Below are positions 51,723 to 60,151 of a stretch of 64,000 nucleotides of DNA, one piece after another. Below the pieces are notes generated by a model that ran no database searches, was not told the DNA's origin, and saw only the letters and a list, made by a program, of their open reading frames with translations. The stretch comes from Candidatus Rokuibacteriota bacterium. Lineage in GTDB: Bacteria; Methylomirabilota; Methylomirabilia; Rokubacteriales; CSP1-6. Each line of letters starts with the position of its first letter. Position 1 is the stretch's first letter. A program made the translations under genes and the position numbers. The DNA lies in assembly GCA_003220435.1 (NCBI GenBank), contig QHSL01000066.1, forward strand, positions 1 to 64,000, in the 5' to 3' direction.

Positions 51723-52685
51723 ATGGCGATCATCCTGGGCACGGGCGCGCATCGTTACGAGGTCGTCGACAACTGGGCGAAGGTGCCGCCGGGGCACGAG
51801 TTCAACGCCGACGTCGCCGCGGTGGGGGTCGACCAACAGGACCGCGTGTACGCGTTCAATCGCGGCAAGCACCCGATGGTCGTGCTCGACCGCGACGGCA
51901 ACTTCCTGCGCTCGTGGGGCGAAGGGCTCTTCCCGCGCGCTCACGGCGTGTACATGGCGCCCGACGACACGATCTGGCTGACCGACGACGGGGACCACAC
52001 CGTCCGCCACTGCACGCTCGACGGCAAGGTGCTGCTGACGCTCGGGATCCCGGGCACGCCGCGGCCCTACATGAGCGGCGAGCCGTTCCACCGCTGCACC
52101 CACACGGCGCTCTCGCCGCAGGGCGATCTCTACGTCTCCGACGGCTACGGCAACTCGCGCGTCCACAAGTTCGCGCCGAACGGCACGCTGCTGCGCTCGT
52201 GGGGCGAGCCCGGCACCGATCCGGGCCAGTTCAACATCCCGCACAACATCTGCTGCGACGCCGACGGCTGGGTGTACGTGGCCGACCGCGAGAACCATCG
52301 CGTCCAGGTCTTCGACGGCCACGGCAAGTTCGAGACCCAGTGGATCAACATGCACCGCCCCTCGGGCCTGTTCATGGAGCGTGGCGGGCAGGGGCGCTTC
52401 TTCGTGGGCGAGATCGGCGGCGGCATGGGCGTCAACTACGACATGCCCAACATCGGCCCGCGCGTCAGCATCTACAGCCACAGGGGTGAGCTGCTGGTGC
52501 GGCTCGGCCAGCGTCCGGCCGGCCTCGAGACCGGCCAGTTCATCTCGCCGCACGGGCTGGCCGTCGACTCGCGCGGCGACATCTACGTGGGCGAGGTGTC
52601 CTACACGAACTGGGGCAACCGCTACAAGGGCCAGCCGCACCCGCCCGGGCTCCGCAGCTTGCAGAAGCTCGTGAAGGTGAGCTGA
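51723..52685 (+). CDS. NHL-repeat six-bladed beta-propeller protein
   Basis: The 320-residue protein consists of NHL-type repeats, for example GVDQQDRVYAFNRGKHPMVVLDRDGNFLRSWGEG, SPQGDLYVSDGYGNSRVHKFAPNGTLLRSWGEPG and CDADGWVYVADRENHRVQVFDGHGKFETQW. This matches the peptidyl-alpha-hydroxyglycine alpha-amidating-lyase-like propellers, which can bind a metal in the central channel. No signal peptide is seen. It is probably cotranscribed with the decarboxylase-like gene (7-nt gap). GGAGGCTGACCAGATC precedes ATG. Confidence 0.88.
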   Translation: MAIILGTGAHRYEVVDNWAKVPPGHEFNADVAAVGVDQQDRVYAFNRGKHPMVVLDRDGNFLRSWGEGLFPRAHGVYMAPDDTIWLTDDGDHTVRHCTLDGKVLLTLGIPGTPRPYMSGEPFHRCTHTALSPQGDLYVSDGYGNSRVHKFAPNGTLLRSWGEPGTDPGQFNIPHNICCDADGWVYVADRENHRVQVFDGHGKFETQWINMHRPSGLFMERGGQGRFFVGEIGGGMGVNYDMPNIGPRVSIYSHRGELLVRLGQRPAGLETGQFISPHGLAVDSRGDIYVGEVSYTNWGNRYKGQPHPPGLRSLQKLVKVS

Positions 52686-52704
52686 CGCTCCGACCGCGTC
52701 GTGG

Positions 52705-53781
52705 TCAGGCGGTGACGAAGGCGGCGTAGTGGTCGCCCTTGGAGATGGGCGCCAGGCCGCTCGCGACTTCGCTCCAGTGCTCTCCGCCGTCGTCGCTGCA
52801 CCACACCTCGCCGGTGGCCGTCGCGGCGAAGAGCGAGAAGGATGTGCCCCAGTCCTCCAGGCACATCGCCTCGAAGGCGGTCCGCAGCCGATCCGGCAAC
52901 CCGTGATTGAGCAACACCTGCCAAGTCTTTCCGCCGTCGGTGCTCCGGGAGATGCGCGAGCCTGCGTAGCGCTCTCGACGCCAGGAGCCGGGTCCCTTCT
53001 CGGCGGACGCCACGAACATCAGCTCGGGCTGCCGCGGGTGGAGCACCAGGAGGTCGGGATAGCCGCCGATCTCGTGCTTCAGGTCGGTCCACTGCTCCCA
53101 CGTCTTGTCGCCGTCGCTGCTCACGTACATCCCGATGCCGGTCGTGATGTAGATGCGCCCGGGATTCATCGGATTGAACAGCGTGCGGTGGACGTCGTCG
53201 TCCATCCCCGGGATCGCGCGGAAGGTCTTTCCTCCGTCGGTGCTCTTGATGAGGCCGCCCTGCTCCACGCCGATGAACAGCGTGTTGGGGTCGTCCGGGT
53301 GGAAGTTGATGTGCTTGGTGTGGGCGACGTGCGGTGGTGCCGGGAAACTCCATTTCGACGTGTCCACCGACCGGAGAGCCGGCAGCTCGGTCCAGCTCCT
53401 TCCGAGATCGTCGCTGAAGAACAGGTGCGCGGGTTCGGTCCCCGCGAAGACACGCACGCCACCGGCCAGACTAGTGCAGGCGAGGCTGTAGACATTGTGC
53501 TGCGTGAGCCCATGGTCCCGCCGCTCCCAGGTCTCGCCGCCGTCTGCGCTGGCCATGATCGAGCCGTGCTTGGAGCCGGCGAAAAGCGTGCCGCTCTCGG
53601 GCTCGAGCAGTAGCGCGTGGATGTGCTTGTCGGTCAAGGTCCGGCGGGCGACGCGCCAGCCGGAACCAGCGGACTCTCGCTCGAGGCACACCACGCCCTC
53701 AATGGTGCCGACCAATACCTGCCGGGAGGGGGCGGGAGAGCGATAGATCGTGGGGCCGCCATGCGAGAGCGTGATCGCCAT
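52705..53781 (-). CDS. BNR/Asp-box repeat beta-propeller (sialidase-like fold)
   Basis: The 358-residue protein has at least six Asp-box repeats of the form S-x-D-G-G-x-T-W: SADGGETWERR, SDDLGRSWTEL, STDGGKTFRAI, SSDGDKTWEQW, STDGGKTWQVL and SDDGGEHWSEV. These make a sialidase- or photosystem-II-assembly-like propeller. Catalytic sialidase residues are not evident, so an enzymatic role is doubtful. There is no export signal. It is convergent with the NHL propeller gene. Confidence 0.88.
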   Translation of the reverse strand: MAITLSHGGPTIYRSPAPSRQVLVGTIEGVVCLERESAGSGWRVARRTLTDKHIHALLLEPESGTLFAGSKHGSIMASADGGETWERRDHGLTQHNVYSLACTSLAGGVRVFAGTEPAHLFFSDDLGRSWTELPALRSVDTSKWSFPAPPHVAHTKHINFHPDDPNTLFIGVEQGGLIKSTDGGKTFRAIPGMDDDVHRTLFNPMNPGRIYITTGIGMYVSSDGDKTWEQWTDLKHEIGGYPDLLVLHPRQPELMFVASAEKGPGSWRRERYAGSRISRSTDGGKTWQVLLNHGLPDRLRTAFEAMCLEDWGTSFSLFAATATGEVWCSDDGGEHWSEVASGLAPISKGDHYAAFVTA

Positions 53782-53889
53782 GAGTGCCTCCTTCTCTGAG
53801 TTCCGCGCCCGAAGACGTCAGACGCTGCCGACGGCCAAGACATTGCGCCGCGTCGCCTCACGTGTCAAGGCTGGGGTAGAATCCGGACC

Positions 53890-54279
53890 ATGAACACGCC
53901 ATCCATCGACCGCCTGGATCATCTGGTGCTCGTCGTCCGGGACGTGGACGCGGCCTGCGCGTTCTATCGCCGCGTGTTGGGCATGGAGGTGGAGACGTTC
54001 GGGCGAGGTCGGACGGCGCTCCGCTTCGGCCGACAGAAGATCAACCTCGAGAGCGCCCCTGGGCTGCCGGCGGATGGGCCCCGGCCCGGCCCCGGCCATC
54101 TCTGCTTTGTCACGGACGCGCCGCTTGCCGACTGGACGACCCACCTCGCGTCGTGTGGTGTTCAGCTGACCGAGGGCCCGGTCAAGCGGAGCGGCGCCGA
54201 GGGGCCGATCGACTCGATCTATCTTCGTGACCCCGACGACAACTCGATCGAGATCGCGACCTACGCGCGTCGTGACTGA
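53890..54279 (+). CDS. VOC-superfamily (glyoxalase/dioxygenase-fold) protein
   Basis: The 129-residue protein has two beta-alpha-beta-beta-beta modules: IDRLDHLVLVVRDVDAACAFYRRVLGMEVETF and GHLCFVTDAPLADWTTHLASCGVQLTEGPV, ending SIYLRDPDDNSIEIATY. H11, a His in GHLCF and the Glu in SIEI are likely metal ligands. Substrate is unknown. A TAGAAT box lies only 7 nt before the ATG, so the transcript may be leaderless. Its stop overlaps the start of the next gene by 8 nt. Confidence 0.9.
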   Translation: MNTPSIDRLDHLVLVVRDVDAACAFYRRVLGMEVETFGRGRTALRFGRQKINLESAPGLPADGPRPGPGHLCFVTDAPLADWTTHLASCGVQLTEGPVKRSGAEGPIDSIYLRDPDDNSIEIATYARRD

Positions 54280-55174
54280 TCGAACCCTCCGCGTCGGCGC
54301 GATCTTTCCCCAGACGGAGTGCGGGACCGACGTCAAGGCGATCGGCGAATTCGTCCAGGCCGTCGAGGCGATGGGGTTCGATCATCTCTTCGTGGCCGAT
54401 CACGTGCTGGGCGCCGATCCCAGGTTCCACTCGCACCCGTCGCTGGCCAACTACTCGCACGAGGCGGTGGTCCACGAGGCCCTCACGCTGCTGGCCTACC
54501 TGGCCGGCGTCACGAGCCGGATCACGCTGGCGACGGGCATCCTGATCTTGCCGCAGCGCCAGACCGCGCTGGTCGCCAAGCAGGCGGCCCAGATCGACGT
54601 GCTGAGCGGCGGCCGGCTGCGCCTCGGCATCGGCGTGGGGTGGAACGCCGTCGAGTACGAGGCGCTCAACGAGACCTTCGACAATCGCGGCAAGCGGAGC
54701 GCAGAGCAGATCGCGGTGCTGCGCGCGCTGTGGACGCAGCCGGTCGTGGACTTCCGCGGCGAGTTCCATCGGATCAGCCACGCCGGGCTCAACCCGATGC
54801 CGATCCAGCGGCCGATCCCGATCTGGTTCGGGGTCGGCAGCCGCGATCACGCGGTGCCGCCCGAGGCGGCGCTGCGTCGCATCGCGCGCCTGGCCGACGG
54901 CTGGAGCCCGAACCTGACGCCCGACGCCCACGGCCAGGCCGTCGTCGAGCGCGTGCGCACGTACGCCCGCGAGGCCGGCCGCGATCCCGCCGGCCTGCCG
55001 CTGGAAGGCCGCATCCGCATCGGCGGCCAGGGCCCGGATGAATGGACGAAACAAGTGAAGGCGTGGAAAGCTCTCGGCGCGACCTCCGTCATCGGCGAGG
55101 CGCGGGGAGCGGGGTTGAGCTTCCCGGACGGGCACCTGGGCGTGCTCCGTAAATTCCGGGAGACCGTACGCTGA
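54272..55174 (+). CDS. LLM-class F420-dependent oxidoreductase
   Basis: The 300-residue luciferase-like protein matches the F420-type LLM enzymes: VGAIFPQTECGTDVKAIGEFVQAVEAMGFDHLFVADHVLG, RITLATGILILPQRQTALVAKQAAQIDVLSGGRLRLGIGVGWN. It should transfer hydride from a reduced deazaflavin or flavin to an organic substrate. The GTG overlaps the VOC stop, so both are coupled. The Sec-containing DsbA-like gene follows 28 nt later, giving a three-gene redox cluster. Confidence 0.92.
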   Translation: MTDRTLRVGAIFPQTECGTDVKAIGEFVQAVEAMGFDHLFVADHVLGADPRFHSHPSLANYSHEAVVHEALTLLAYLAGVTSRITLATGILILPQRQTALVAKQAAQIDVLSGGRLRLGIGVGWNAVEYEALNETFDNRGKRSAEQIAVLRALWTQPVVDFRGEFHRISHAGLNPMPIQRPIPIWFGVGSRDHAVPPEAALRRIARLADGWSPNLTPDAHGQAVVERVRTYAREAGRDPAGLPLEGRIRIGGQGPDEWTKQVKAWKALGATSVIGEARGAGLSFPDGHLGVLRKFRETVR

Positions 55175-55202
55175 GGCAACCGAGACAACGACGGGAGGCA
55201 CC

Positions 55203-55826
55203 GTGGCTGAGCAAGTGACGCTGCAGATCTTCTCCGACTACGTCTGACCCTGGTGCTATCTCAGTACCGTGCGTATTGAGAAGCTCAGGACCGAGCACAA
55301 CGTGAAGATCGAGTGGGTGCACTTCCCGCTGCACCCGGAGACGCCGCCGCAGGGCCGCTCGCTCGCCGAGCTGTTCGCCGGGCGTAGCAACGTGGACCGA
55401 AAGGCCATGCACGCGCAGATGAAGGCGCGCATGGACGCCGAGGGCCTGCCCTACGGCGAGCGCACCATGACCTACAACAGCCGCCTGGCCCAGGAGCTCG
55501 GCAAGTGGGCGGACACGCAGCCCAGCGGCGAGGCGTTCCACGACGCGATGTTCCGCGCCTACTTCGTCGAGTCGCGCGACATCTCCAACCCTGAGGTCCT
55601 GCTCGAGATCGCCGAGCGCGTCGGGCTGTCGGTCGACGGCGCGCGCGAGGTGCTGGGGAAGCGCACGTTCAAGGCGGCCGTCGACCGTGACTGGGAGCTG
55701 TCGCGCCGCTACGGCGTCACCGGCGTGCCGACGTTCGTGGCCGGGCGTCGGGGCGTCGTCGGCGCGCAGCCGTACGAGGTCTTGGAGAAGCTCGTGCAGG
55801 AGGCTGCGAAGGGCGATTCGACTTAA
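55203..55826 (+). CDS. DsbA/FrnE-family selenoprotein with U-P-W-C active site
   Basis: Read through TGA at 55245-55247, the gene encodes 207 residues starting [21 protein letters not shown]. DsbA-family FrnE/2-hydroxychromene-2-carboxylate isomerase-like proteins have CPWCY at this exact place, so Sec (U15) replaces the nucleophilic Cys and C18 is the resolving residue. The cis-Pro loop TGVPTF (P176) and the helical insert are intact. The protein probably exchanges disulfides or reduces thiol adducts in the cytoplasm, since no signal peptide is present. A SECIS-like hairpin follows. The start is GTG with GGGAGGCACC upstream. Confidence 0.9.
55248..55289 (+). promoter_or_regulatory. Bacterial SECIS-like element of the DsbA-type gene
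   Basis: CTCAGTAC (55260-55267) pairs with GTATTGAG (55273-55280), with one G-U pair, around the loop CGTGC. The loop starts 20 nt after the UGA and has G at its second position. CCTG (55249-55252) and CAGG (55286-55289) can form a lower stem. Confidence 0.7.
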
Positions 55827-56839
55827 TCGACGCCCGCGAGCTGCAGCTCGTGGGCACGGTGGCAGCTCACGAAGTGGCCGCGCGAGATCTCCTGCCACGC
55901 CGGCGCCTGGGTGCGGCACACGTCGATGGCGTGCGGGCAACGTGGGTGAAAGTAGCAGCCCGGGGGCGGAGAGGCCGGACTCGCTACCTCCCCTTGCAGC
56001 ACGATGCGTCGCGAGCGCGTGCGCGGATCGGGCTCGGGCACGGCGGACAGGAGCGCCGCGGTGTAGGGGTGCTTGGGGGCGCTGAAGATCTCGTCGGTCT
56101 CGGCCAGCTCGACGATGCGTCCGACGTACATCACCGCCACGCGATTGCTGATGTAGCGCACGACGCTGAGGTCGTGCGCGACGAACAGATACGTCAGCCG
56201 AAAGTCCGACTGCAGGTCGAACAGGAGATTCAGGATCTGGGCCTGCACCGAGACGTCCAGGGCCGAGACCGGCTCGTCGGCAACCACCAGCCGGGGATGC
56301 AGGGCCAGCGCTCGCGCGATGCCGATGCGCTGGCGCTCGCCGCCGCTGAAGGCGTGGGGAAACCGCCGCATGTACTCGGGGCGTAGCCCGACCCGGCGCA
56401 GGAGGTCCGCCACACGCTCCTCGCGCTCTTGACGGCTCTTCATGCCGTGGACGAGCAGCGGCTCGCCCACGAGGTCGAGCAGGGTCATGCGCGGGTTGAG
56501 CGAAGTAAACGGGTCCTGGAAGATCATCTGCATCTCGCGCCGCAGCGCACGCAGCTCCGCCGGGCGGAGCCGGCCCATCTCGACCACCGCGCCTCCCGAC
56601 ACCCGGATGAAGATCTCTCCCGCGGTCGGCTCGATGGCTCTCAGGATGCAGCGAGCGGTCGTGGTTTTTCCGCAGCCACTTTCCCCGACGAGGCCCAGCG
56701 TCTCACCCTCATCGATGTGAAAGTCGACCCCGTCGACCGCGCGGACGTGCCCGACCGTCCGCTTCAGGAAGCCCTTCCGGATGGGGAAGAGCTTCTGCAG
56801 CCCGGCGACCCGTAGCAGCGGCTCGCGCGGCGTGCTCAT
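55823..56839 (-). CDS. Peptide-type ABC ATPase (DppF/OppF)
   Basis: The 338-residue ATPase has Walker [11 protein letters not shown]-loop [15 protein letters not shown], Walker [13 protein letters not shown] and the OppF/DppF C-terminal extension with the cysteine motif [14 protein letters not shown], which may bind a 4Fe-4S cluster. Its ATG overlaps the stop of the upstream ATPase (ATGA). It is the last gene of the five-gene operon and ends 4 nt into the convergent Sec-DsbA gene (overlap of stop regions). Confidence 0.95.
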   Translation of the reverse strand: MSTPREPLLRVAGLQKLFPIRKGFLKRTVGHVRAVDGVDFHIDEGETLGLVGESGCGKTTTARCILRAIEPTAGEIFIRVSGGAVVEMGRLRPAELRALRREMQMIFQDPFTSLNPRMTLLDLVGEPLLVHGMKSRQEREERVADLLRRVGLRPEYMRRFPHAFSGGERQRIGIARALALHPRLVVADEPVSALDVSVQAQILNLLFDLQSDFRLTYLFVAHDLSVVRYISNRVAVMYVGRIVELAETDEIFSAPKHPYTAALLSAVPEPDPRTRSRRIVLQGEVASPASPPPGCYFHPRCPHAIDVCRTQAPAWQEISRGHFVSCHRAHELQLAGVD

Positions 56840-57927
56840 TCGTAGAGGAAACAGCTCACGGCGTGCTGATCGCCGACCGGCCGCAGGCTGGGCTCCAGCC
56901 GATCACACTTTCCAGCCATGAAGTCCGCGCAGCGCGGATGGAAAGGGCACCCGGTCGGCCGATCGTAGGGGTGCGGCACCGAGCCCGCGATCGGGGTCAG
57001 CCTCTCGCGCGACCGGGACCGGATGCGGGGGATCGACCGCAGAAGCGCCCGCGTGTACGGGTGCCGGGGGTTGTGAAAGATCGCGTCGACCGGCGCCTGC
57101 TCGACGACGCGGCCCAGATACATCACCGCCACGTCGGTCGCCATCTCGGCGATGACGCCGAGGTCATGGGTGATGAGCATGATGGCCATCCCGTCTTCCT
57201 GTTGGAGCTGGCGCATCAGCTCGAGGATCTGGGTCTGGGTGGTGACGTCGAGCGCGGTGGTGGGCTCGTCCGCGATCAGGAGCGTCGGCTGGCAGGAGAG
57301 GGCCATCGCGATCATGGCCCGCTGGCGCAAGCCTCCGCTCAGTTGATTGGAGAGCTGATCCACCCGCTGCTCCGGCGACGAGACGCCCACTCGCCGCAGC
57401 ATCTCGATGGTCTTGTCTCGCGCCCCTCGCCGATCGACGGGCTGATGGAGCCGGATCGCCTCGATGATCTGGTTGCCGACGGTGTGGACCGGACTGAACG
57501 AGGACATCGGCTCCTGGAAGATGAGGGCGATCTCCGCGCCGCGGATCGACCGCATCTCGGAGCCGTCCGGCGCGAGCTTTACCAGGTCGACCACGTGGCC
57601 GGTCCCCGTTCCGCCGTCGGCAGCGGGCCGCCGGAAACGGATCTCTCCGTCGACGATCCGGCCCGGCCGATCGACGATGCGCAAGATGGACCTGGCCGTG
57701 ACGCTCTTCCCGCAGCCGCTCTCGCCCACGATCCCCAGCGTCGCGCCCGGGTACAAGTCAAAGCTGACTCCATCAACCGCCTTTACCAACCCCTCGTCCT
57801 GCGGAAAATACGTCTTCAGATTCCGAACGGACAGCAGCGTCTCCCGGGGGAGAGACGTCACGGGTTCACGGCCGACGTCAACCATCGTATGGTCCGCTTC
57901 GAGCGCCGGCTCCGCCGGCGCAATCAT
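56836..57927 (-). CDS. Peptide-type ABC ATPase (DppD/OppD)
   Basis: The 363-residue ATPase has Walker [11 protein letters not shown]-loop [16 protein letters not shown], Walker [13 protein letters not shown] and the OppD Cys-rich end [18 protein letters not shown] hydrolysis here powers transport with DppF. The start is uncertain: ATG at 57927 has no ribosome-binding site, and an ATG about 14 codons later (MVDVG) is possible. The gap to the upstream permease gene is about 74 nt. Confidence 0.94.
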   Translation of the reverse strand: MIAPAEPALEADHTMVDVGREPVTSLPRETLLSVRNLKTYFPQDEGLVKAVDGVSFDLYPGATLGIVGESGCGKSVTARSILRIVDRPGRIVDGEIRFRRPAADGGTGTGHVVDLVKLAPDGSEMRSIRGAEIALIFQEPMSSFSPVHTVGNQIIEAIRLHQPVDRRGARDKTIEMLRRVGVSSPEQRVDQLSNQLSGGLRQRAMIAMALSCQPTLLIADEPTTALDVTTQTQILELMRQLQQEDGMAIMLITHDLGVIAEMATDVAVMYLGRVVEQAPVDAIFHNPRHPYTRALLRSIPRIRSRSRERLTPIAGSVPHPYDRPTGCPFHPRCADFMAGKCDRLEPSLRPVGDQHAVSCFLYE

Positions 57928-58001
57928 GGGGGGAGGCACGGAGGAGTGCGCTGCTAGGCGCGCGACGACCGTCGGAAGGGGGGCGAAGCCCCCCTCCGAG
58001 C

Positions 58002-59108
58002 CTACCGTCCATAGGGGTCTGCGGCGTCTCGCAGTCCATCGCCCAGGAAGTTGAACGCCATGACGGCAATGATCACCGGCACGGCCGGCAGCATGAGCCA
58101 CGGGGAGATCGCCACCGTCTGGACGTTCTGCGCCTGCTGCAACAGGACGCCCCAGCTGATCGCGGGCGGGCGCAGGCCGAGGCCCAGGAAGCTCAGCGCG
58201 GTCTCGCTGATGATCATCGCCGGCAGGGCCAGCGTGGTGGCCGCGATGATGTGGCTCGTGAACGAGGGCACCATGTGGACGAAGATCGTGCGCATCTGGC
58301 TGCACCCGACCAGCCGGGCCGAGACGACGAAATCCTCCTCGCGCATCGCCAGGAAGCGCCCGCGGACGACGCGCGCCAGCTCGGTCCAGCCCAGCATGGA
58401 GATGATGATCGTGATGGCGAAGTAGACCTGTAAGATCGACCACTCCCGCGGGAGAGCCGCGGCGAGCCCCATCCACAGGGGAATCGTCGGGATCGAGCGC
58501 AGGATCTCGATCGTCCGCTGGATCAGCGTGTCGACGATCCCGCCGTAGAAGCCCGAGAGCCCACCGAGCACGACCCCCAGGACGAGGCTCATCGTCACGC
58601 CGAGCAGGCCGATCGTGAGCGAGATGCGCGTGCCGTACATGAGCCGCGACCACAGGTCGCGGCCCTGCACGTCGGTGCCGAGCAGGAAGATCGTCTTGGT
58701 GGCGTCGAGGCTCCCGCCGACGCCGATCAGGTGGCGCGTCGTCGGGATCATGCCGAGGAATCGATACTCGAAGCCCTGGGCGAAGAAGCGAAGCGGGATT
58801 TTCTGGCTGGGGTCGGTGCGATAGACCCGTTTGAAGGTCTGGGGGTCGCGGACGCCCTTGACCCCGTGGACGTACGGGCCGAACTTGCCGTCGTCGAACC
58901 AGTAGACGCGCTGCGGCGGCATCAATCCGCGCTGCGCCTCGGAAGCGTTGGGGTCGGCGTAGGCCAGGAAGTCCGCGCCGAGGACGGCCAGGTAGAATCC
59001 GGCCACGACGACCGCGCTGGCTACGGCCACCCGATGCTTGCGAAACCGCCACCAGGTCAGCTGCCACTGCGAGGCCACGAAGACCCGTTGCTCCGGCGCA
59101 ACGGCCAT
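58002..59108 (-). CDS. Peptide-type ABC permease (DppC/OppC)
   Basis: The 368-residue permease is longer than usual because about 85 residues lie between the first helix and the rest, with GLMPPQRVYWFDDGKFGPYVHG, typical of OppC proteins of this subfamily. Later segments LLGTDVQGRDLWSRLMYGTRISLTIG and the EAA loop VVSARLVGCSQMRTIFVHMVPSFTSHII identify the family. Its ATG shares one base with the upstream stop (TGATG). Confidence 0.94.
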   Translation of the reverse strand: MAVAPEQRVFVASQWQLTWWRFRKHRVAVASAVVVAGFYLAVLGADFLAYADPNASEAQRGLMPPQRVYWFDDGKFGPYVHGVKGVRDPQTFKRVYRTDPSQKIPLRFFAQGFEYRFLGMIPTTRHLIGVGGSLDATKTIFLLGTDVQGRDLWSRLMYGTRISLTIGLLGVTMSLVLGVVLGGLSGFYGGIVDTLIQRTIEILRSIPTIPLWMGLAAALPREWSILQVYFAITIIISMLGWTELARVVRGRFLAMREEDFVVSARLVGCSQMRTIFVHMVPSFTSHIIAATTLALPAMIISETALSFLGLGLRPPAISWGVLLQQAQNVQTVAISPWLMLPAVPVIIAVMAFNFLGDGLRDAADPYGR

Positions 59109-60097
59109 CAGGTCTCCTCGAGCCGAATGCGAGGGTCGATCCACACGAGCAGAACGTCCGAGACGAGCGTGCCGATCACGGTCATCACGCCCAGCAGCAG
59201 CACGATCGTCCCCGCCAGGAACATGTCCTGCGCGATGAGGGCCTTGAGCAGGAGGGGCCCGACCGTCGGCAATCCGAGGACGAGGGACACGATGATGCTG
59301 CCCGATACGATATAGGGCAGGGTGTAGCCGATGGTGCTCGCGAACGGGTTGAGGGCGACCCGCACCGGGTACTTCGTGATCACCCTGGGCTCGGGCAGGC
59401 CCTTGGATCGCGCCGTCACCACGTAGGGCTTGCGGAGCTCGTCCAGCAAGTTCGCCCGCATGATCCGGATCTGCTGCGCCATCCCGGCCAGGCCCAGGAT
59501 CAACGCCGGGATCGGCAGATGCTTGAGCAGATCCCAGACCCGCGCCCAGCTCCAGGGGGCATCGTTGAACTCCGGGGAGAACAACCCGCCGATGTGGGCG
59601 TTGAACAGGACGAATCCGAGATAGAGCAGCACGAGCGCCAGGAGGAAGTTGGGGACGGCGAGGCCGATGAACCCCACGAACGTCGCCAGGTAGTCGCCCA
59701 CCGAGTACTGGCGGACCGCGGAGTAGACGCCGATCGGCAGCGCCAGCGCCCATGTGAGAATCAACGCGGCCACCGAGACCACCACCGTCAGCCACAGGCG
59801 CTCGCCGATCACCTCGGTGACGGGCCGTCGCCACTCCATCGACATGCCGAAGTCTCCCTGCGCGATCAGCTTGACCCACTTGTAGTACTGAACGTAGATC
59901 GGCCGCCCGAGCCCGTACTGGATCCGGAGGTTCTGGGCCTCTTCGTCGGTGACGACGCTGCCCATCGTCGCCATCTGGGCGATGTAGGAGGTCACGTAGT
60001 CGCCCGGCGGCAGCTGGATGATGGCGAACGCCAGGACGGAGATCGCCCAGACGGTGAAGATCGCGAGCACGACGCGACGGCCGATGAACGTCAGCAT
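59108..60097 (-). CDS. Peptide-type ABC permease (DppB/OppB)
   Basis: The 329-residue permease has an N-terminal helix (RRVVLAIFTVWAISVLAFAII), QYYKWVKLIAQGDFGMSMEWRRPV, six helices and the EAA loop VTARSKGLPEPRVITKYPVRVALNPFAS. It forms the channel with the DppC-like product. It is preceded by an intercistronic hairpin that may lower its expression relative to the binding protein. Confidence 0.94.
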   Translation of the reverse strand: MLTFIGRRVVLAIFTVWAISVLAFAIIQLPPGDYVTSYIAQMATMGSVVTDEEAQNLRIQYGLGRPIYVQYYKWVKLIAQGDFGMSMEWRRPVTEVIGERLWLTVVVSVAALILTWALALPIGVYSAVRQYSVGDYLATFVGFIGLAVPNFLLALVLLYLGFVLFNAHIGGLFSPEFNDAPWSWARVWDLLKHLPIPALILGLAGMAQQIRIMRANLLDELRKPYVVTARSKGLPEPRVITKYPVRVALNPFASTIGYTLPYIVSGSIIVSLVLGLPTVGPLLLKALIAQDMFLAGTIVLLLGVMTVIGTLVSDVLLVWIDPRIRLEET

Positions 60098-60102
60098 GGG
60101 GA

Positions 60103-60140
60103 GCCCGGGTCACCGCTCCCGGAGCGGCGGCGACCCGGGC
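60103..60140 (-). promoter_or_regulatory. Intercistronic stem-loop between binding protein and permease genes
   Basis: GCCCGGGTC (60103-60111) and GACCCGGGC (60132-60140) form a 9-bp stem; an inner stem of CCGCT with AGCGG can stack inside. It lies in the 54-nt gap after the binding-protein stop. Such hairpins can protect the upstream message or attenuate the permease genes. Confidence 0.6.
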
Positions 60141-60151
60141 GCGTCGGTCGT

